9,291 bases of DNA from assembly GCA_002308595.1 (NCBI GenBank), contig DBWH01000038.1, positions 32,281 to 41,571 of the forward strand, read 5' to 3'. This document shows positions 5,517 to 9,291 of the stretch, piece by piece. Both the position numbers and the translations under genes were made by a program. The DNA is from Mageeibacillus sp. UBA1243 (GTDB lineage: Bacteria; Bacillota; Clostridia; UBA1212). The notes under the pieces are model-generated. The model was not told where the DNA came from, searched no databases, and saw only the letters and a program-made list of their open reading frames with translations. Every line of letters starts with the position of its first letter. Positions within the stretch are counted from its first letter, which is position 1.

Positions 5517-5599
5517 AAAAGAAACTGATGTCTTTGATGCTTGCCCTGGTATTGCTGATATCTCCGCTGTCAGGGGTGATGAACCGGCACGTTCACGCA
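5513..5599 (+). other. signal peptide coding segment
   Basis: Residues 1-29: three lysines, a hydrophobic core of about 15 residues and a V-H-A cleavage motif before Ser30. The Cys-rich mature domain starts five residues later. Confidence 0.85.
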
Positions 5600-8500
5600 T
5601 CAGACGGCTTCTTCTGTGAGTTTTGCGGCGAATGGAAAGAAGACTGTGCAATGTGTTTTAACTGTTATATATGCGAAGACTGCGCCTCGGATTACTGTCA
5701 GGAGTGTCTCGCATGCTTGCTGTGCGCTCAGGAACTTGAATTCCATTGCCCCTCTTGCGGAGAGACATGCGTAGATCCCGAATACGGCGACTATCCGCAC
5801 TGCGAAAGCTGCAGAATATGCGAGGACTGCGTTGAGCTCATAGACACCCCGATGGGTCTTCTCTGCGAGGAGTGCCTTCAGGAGATGGATGAGAATGAAT
5901 TCAACATCCTTTGTCCCCACTGCGAGACCAACGTCATCGGCAGCATATTTGACGAGAACGACCCGATGGACGATAACCTTGGAGAGTGCGGCGAACACTG
6001 CGTTGAGTGCTACGAGAATTTCTTGTGCGGCGAGTGCGGCGAATGCACACTTTGCTCGGGAGCGGAGCTTTGCGAATACTGCGGTATATGTGCCGACTGT
6101 GCGATTTCAGACGGTTATCACTGCCCTGACTGCGGCGCGTGCTATTCGGATGCAGGACAGTGCCCCGAAGGCGCGGAACATTGCGTAAACTGCTGTGAAA
6201 ACATTTGCGAGAGCTGTGAGACGTGTACGCGCGGCGCAGAGATAGAATACTGCGAAGAGTGTCACCTGTGCGAAAACTGCTGGGAACACTGCCCGCTCTG
6301 TGAAGAGTGCTATGAAGTTGTCGGCAGGTGCGAAGACTCCGGCGAACACTGCATAGAGTGCTGCATGTCGGAAGAATGGTTATGCGGCCAATGCGACCGC
6401 TGCACCGAAGCGCTCGGACTTGAAATCTGCGAATACTGCGGCCTTTGCGAAGATTGCTGCCGCGAAAACAGCGAATACTACGGTGTTGACCGCTGCATCC
6501 TTGACGAAGAAACCAAGCCCGAAGAGCTTGACGTTTCAAAGCATGACGAGAATCACCACATACTTCACTACACGTCATCGTCTGACGAATGCCACGACGT
6601 ATGGTGCGCTTTCCCCGGATGCGATTACTATATCAGCGACTCGACTCCTCACGTGTTTGTCTGGAAGACGCTTGAACATCCCACACTGACCAAAGAGGGC
6701 AAGCGCAAAGGCACGTGCATATATTGCGGAGACGTTACGGAGGAGACAGTGCCCAAGATTGTTCCGCCGGAGTACTGCTTCGTTGAGCAGCCCAAGGACA
6801 TTGAGGTGATGCCGAACAAGAAAAAAATTGATTTTTACGTGAGCATTGGCGAGGTCGGAAGCGAAACACCTCCGTCATGGGGATTCTACACTCAGATCTC
6901 AGCCATTCCGGTGATTGACGGCGAGGAGCTTCCCAAAACCGTTAAGGAGCTGATGAACAACTGCTATCACACTGAAATCAGAAACTACAGGTATTGGCTT
7001 AACGACATGACATACGAGGCAGGAACAGGTGTGTTCCCCTGCACAATCTACAGAAATTCGGGAACCGGCAACGGTAAATTCGCCGGATTCACGGCTCAGG
7101 GCAAGAAACTGACCTGGAGACTGGCTGTTTACGACGTGCGCGGAGAAAAGGTCACCTATTCCGAACCGTTCACAATCGACTGGAACGCAAAACACAATCA
7201 ACATACGTGTGTCTGGGTCAGCGGAAAGATAAGCAAGCGGGACGAAAAGATTTACTTCGACAAGGACTACAGCGCTTCGGCACTCAAGTTCTACGACGGC
7301 ACGTATCACTGGCAGGAATGCGCGGTCTGCGGCGCCAGGCTTACAATCCCGATGAAGCACCGTTACGTGCTTGAAAGCAAGTACGGAGACTGCAAATCCG
7401 CTACAGGTCACTATGTCTGCAAGGACTGCGGCCATTCGATAGACATTTTCCTTGGCGGCAGTTATCTGCCCCATACATATTCGGACGACTACAAGTTCTC
7501 CGGTGATAAACATTGGCAATACTGCACGGTGTGCGGTGTAGTGAAAAAACAGGAGCCGCACAACCTTAAAGAGTACGTCTTCAGTGACTGCACCAAGACG
7601 GTTAAGACCATTGTCTGCGAGGACTGCGGGTATGCGCATATTGAGCATGACTCAGGAAAGGGACACAAGTACACAAACGACGGCGATTTCAACGGATGGT
7701 ACGGCGACCGCACGAAGCACTGGAAGATTTGCACCGTCTGCGGAGAGGTCAAGGAGGCAGAACACAAATACGTAAACGGAGCCTGCGAGGTCTGCGGCAT
7801 TGATTTGCCTCAGTTTGCGATTGTCGGCAGCTTCTGTACGCACAACACTCTGCTAACCATTGAAAAGAAGGATGAACTGACTCCCGAGGATGAGGCTCTC
7901 TTCAATGCGGGAAACTGGAACGGTACTTGGATAGATGAGATTTCAGGTGACACGGTCGGTCTGGGTAAGACTTACGAGCTTACCGATGATGATCTGGGGC
8001 GCTGCCTGAGAGTCGAAATTCAGCTCTTCAACGGCTCGGATTACAACGCCTACATGGAACAGGATATAGAGTGCAAGTACATTGACGTTGCCGGATATCC
8101 TGCGACCTGCGCCGCGGAGGGAATGCTTGACCACCAGGTGTGTCTCAAGTGCAACAGGAACTGCATTGGCGGCAAGCCGGTAGATAACGTGATCATACCG
8201 AAGCTCACGGAGCATACATACGACAACTCGTGTGACGCGGTGTGCAACGTCTGCGGCAACGTGCGCGAGATAACTCACCAATGGGAAGAGGCTTACATCT
8301 GCTCTCCCGAGGGCCACTGCCACAAGTGTTCGGTCTGCGGCACGATTTCGGGCACGGCTCCTCACAGCTATACGATAACCTGGTCGAAATACGCTGACTG
8401 CGAAAACGACGGCATCTGCGGCATGCAGTGCGAGTGCGGCTACTACGAAGAAAAAGTCGAGCCTGCAACAGGCCACTCATGGATCCACGCTGACGCAATT

Positions 8501-9232
8501 CCGGGCCTTTGCATCTACGACGGTGTTGACGAGCACTACTACTGCGAGAACTGCTACGCTATGGCCAAGGACGCAGAGGGCAAGGAAAAGGTAGGCATCA
8601 AGAAGATACTGCTTCCGATTGACCCGAACAACCACGTAGGCAGCGACCTCATAGGCTTTAACGAGAAAGAGCACTACACGATCTGCGAGTGCGGCGCTCA
8701 CATTGACAATGCAGAACACACGTTTGACGCAAGCGGCCGCTGCACTGTCTGCCACTATAAGAAAGGCTCGAACGTAAAGACTGCGGTCCTTGACCTCACA
8801 AAGCACGACGCGGTACATGCAAACTGCATCACGCCGGGCACCAAGACGTATTACACCGACAAAGACGGCAAGATTTACCTCAGCCCCGTCGGTGTGGTCG
8901 CGGTCAGCGCAGAAGACCTTGTAATGCCGGTCTCCACGGTAAACCACGTCGGCGGAGAGTACGCTCACACAAGCACGGAGCACTGGATAGCATGCGCCTG
9001 CGGAGCCGAGCTCAGGAAGACGGAGCACAGCTTTGACGAGAAGAATGTCTGCACCGTCTGCGGATACGAGAGCAAAAAGTCCGGAAACGACCCCGCCAAT
9101 CCTTCCGGAAACGGCGGCGGAAAAGTCTCGGGCTTCCCGTGGTGGATATTCATAATCATAGGCGTTGTTGTTGCCGGCGCGGCGGTTGTCGTGATTATAA
9201 TCGTAAGAAAGAAAAAAGAAACCGCCAAATAA
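5513..9232 (+). CDS. large exported, membrane-anchored cysteine-rich surface protein
   Basis: 1239 residues. ATG 5513 has AAGGAG (5501-5506) 6 nt upstream. A signal peptide (MKKKLMSLMLALVLLISPLS, cleavage probably after VHA at 29) and a C-terminal membrane helix (~1209-1231) followed by RKKKETAK place it outside the cell, anchored in the membrane; no LPxTG motif is seen. Residues 35-328 hold about 63 Cys, mostly CxxC pairs, in ~57-60-residue repeats with acidic residues between. Residues ~350-415, 560-765 and 870-1185 carry H-W-x2-C-x2-C-G knuckles (His599, 667, 736) alternating with H-[TSKR]-[FYW] and CxxCG. Regions ~425-557 and ~768-855 read as beta-rich, Ig-like domains. The CxxC density suggests zinc or other metal binding, or a disulfide-rich fold. 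Ligand and role are unknown. It is probably regulated by the upstream two-component system. Confidence 0.9.
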   Translation: MKKKLMSLMLALVLLISPLSGVMNRHVHASDGFFCEFCGEWKEDCAMCFNCYICEDCASDYCQECLACLLCAQELEFHCPSCGETCVDPEYGDYPHCESCRICEDCVELIDTPMGLLCEECLQEMDENEFNILCPHCETNVIGSIFDENDPMDDNLGECGEHCVECYENFLCGECGECTLCSGAELCEYCGICADCAISDGYHCPDCGACYSDAGQCPEGAEHCVNCCENICESCETCTRGAEIEYCEECHLCENCWEHCPLCEECYEVVGRCEDSGEHCIECCMSEEWLCGQCDRCTEALGLEICEYCGLCEDCCRENSEYYGVDRCILDEETKPEELDVSKHDENHHILHYTSSSDECHDVWCAFPGCDYYISDSTPHVFVWKTLEHPTLTKEGKRKGTCIYCGDVTEETVPKIVPPEYCFVEQPKDIEVMPNKKKIDFYVSIGEVGSETPPSWGFYTQISAIPVIDGEELPKTVKELMNNCYHTEIRNYRYWLNDMTYEAGTGVFPCTIYRNSGTGNGKFAGFTAQGKKLTWRLAVYDVRGEKVTYSEPFTIDWNAKHNQHTCVWVSGKISKRDEKIYFDKDYSASALKFYDGTYHWQECAVCGARLTIPMKHRYVLESKYGDCKSATGHYVCKDCGHSIDIFLGGSYLPHTYSDDYKFSGDKHWQYCTVCGVVKKQEPHNLKEYVFSDCTKTVKTIVCEDCGYAHIEHDSGKGHKYTNDGDFNGWYGDRTKHWKICTVCGEVKEAEHKYVNGACEVCGIDLPQFAIVGSFCTHNTLLTIEKKDELTPEDEALFNAGNWNGTWIDEISGDTVGLGKTYELTDDDLGRCLRVEIQLFNGSDYNAYMEQDIECKYIDVAGYPATCAAEGMLDHQVCLKCNRNCIGGKPVDNVIIPKLTEHTYDNSCDAVCNVCGNVREITHQWEEAYICSPEGHCHKCSVCGTISGTAPHSYTITWSKYADCENDGICGMQCECGYYEEKVEPATGHSWIHADAIPGLCIYDGVDEHYYCENCYAMAKDAEGKEKVGIKKILLPIDPNNHVGSDLIGFNEKEHYTICECGAHIDNAEHTFDASGRCTVCHYKKGSNVKTAVLDLTKHDAVHANCITPGTKTYYTDKDGKIYLSPVGVVAVSAEDLVMPVSTVNHVGGEYAHTSTEHWIACACGAELRKTEHSFDEKNVCTVCGYESKKSGNDPANPSGNGGGKVSGFPWWIFIIIGVVVAGAAVVVIIIVRKKKETAK
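5603..6496 (+). repeat. cysteine-knuckle repeat block of the surface protein
   Basis: Residues 31-328 form about five imperfect units of roughly 57-60 residues. The last three are clearest, starting at residues ~157, 217 and 273. Each begins around C-x(2-4)-G-E/A-E/G-H-C-[IV]-x-C, continues with a C-x2-C-x2-C cluster and runs into [ILY]-C-E-x-C-x-[LI]-C-x-[DN]-C. About 63 of 298 residues are Cys. Confidence 0.8.
9137..9205 (+). other. C-terminal transmembrane anchor coding segment
   Basis: Residues 1209-1231, PWWIFIIIGVVVAGAAVVVII and onward, form one strongly hydrophobic helix. It is preceded by a Gly/Asn/Pro/Ser-rich linker (NPSGNGGGK) and followed by RKKKETAK as a cytoplasmic stop-transfer tail. 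Confidence 0.88.
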
Positions 9233-9258
9233 CAAAAAACAATAACCGGTAAAACGTG

Positions 9259-9291
9259 CCGGCGCCAAGGCCTCTTAAGCCGCGGCGCCGG
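9259..9291 (+). terminator. probable terminator hairpin, cut by the window end
   Basis: CCGGCGCC (9259-9266) pairs perfectly with GGCGCCGG (9284-9291), and an inner GGC/GCC helix can stack in the loop. The hairpin lies 26 bp after the stop of the surface protein gene. The T-run needed to confirm it would fall beyond the window. Confidence 0.6.

Noticed and set aside
5603..6496. Eukaryotic contamination suggested by the zinc-finger-like Cys clusters
   Set aside because: The gene has a bacterial ribosome binding site, a bacterial signal peptide and C-terminal anchor, no introns, and the same codon style as the adjacent two-component genes.
5934..9268. Long minus-strand open frames (up to about 260 codons) opposite the Cys-rich gene
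   Set aside because: They lack ribosome binding sites, have improbable compositions, overlap a plus-strand gene with signal peptide, repeats and anchor, and are explained by its codon bias (TGC, GAC, GAG codons give few stops on the complement).

Overview
The window looks like chromosomal DNA of a mid-GC Gram-positive anaerobe, most likely a gut member of the Clostridia. The basis is AGGAGG-type ribosome binding sites, a tRNA with encoded CCA, a sensor of the Firmicutes 7TM histidine-kinase type, a NarL/LuxR-type response regulator, and a large surface protein with CxxCG/His repeats of the kind common in clostridial surface proteins. I cannot assign a genus. All genes read on the + strand.

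Region 1 (1-946): the C-terminal 78 codons of an unrecognised, Ala-rich-tailed protein, then a conspicuously AT-rich gene for a small HEAT-repeat-like protein. Region 2 (947-1272): about 165 bp with nothing recognisable, then a consensus sigma-A promoter, tRNA-His (GTG) and a strong hairpin terminator. Region 3 (1273-1650): no convincing gene. It holds a ~250-bp highly structured element bounded by inverted copies of the tRNA T-arm, extra copies of the tRNA-His 3' end, and the decayed start of a second copy of the same element, which supplies the -35 box of the next operon.

Region 4 (1718-5337): a three-gene signalling operon. It encodes a 7TM sensor with a degenerate kinase core lacking a usable phosphoacceptor His, a translationally coupled (ATGA overlap) HisKA_3-type kinase with intact H, N and G boxes, and a NarL-family response regulator. 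A rho-independent terminator follows. Region 5 (5338-9291): a 1239-residue exported, membrane-anchored, extremely Cys-rich protein (about 115 Cys, 63 of them in the first ~300 mature residues), followed by a GC-rich hairpin cut by the window end.

The main integrative observation is an 18-bp perfect dyad, ATCAGCCG-NN-CGGCTGAT, found twice: just before the response regulator gene and just before the Cys-rich protein gene. In both places an AT-rich -10-like hexamer lies exactly 33 bp downstream of the dyad centre. I infer that the response regulator controls itself and the Cys-rich surface protein through this site, making genes 1718-9232 one sensory/surface module. That is a hypothesis from sequence only.
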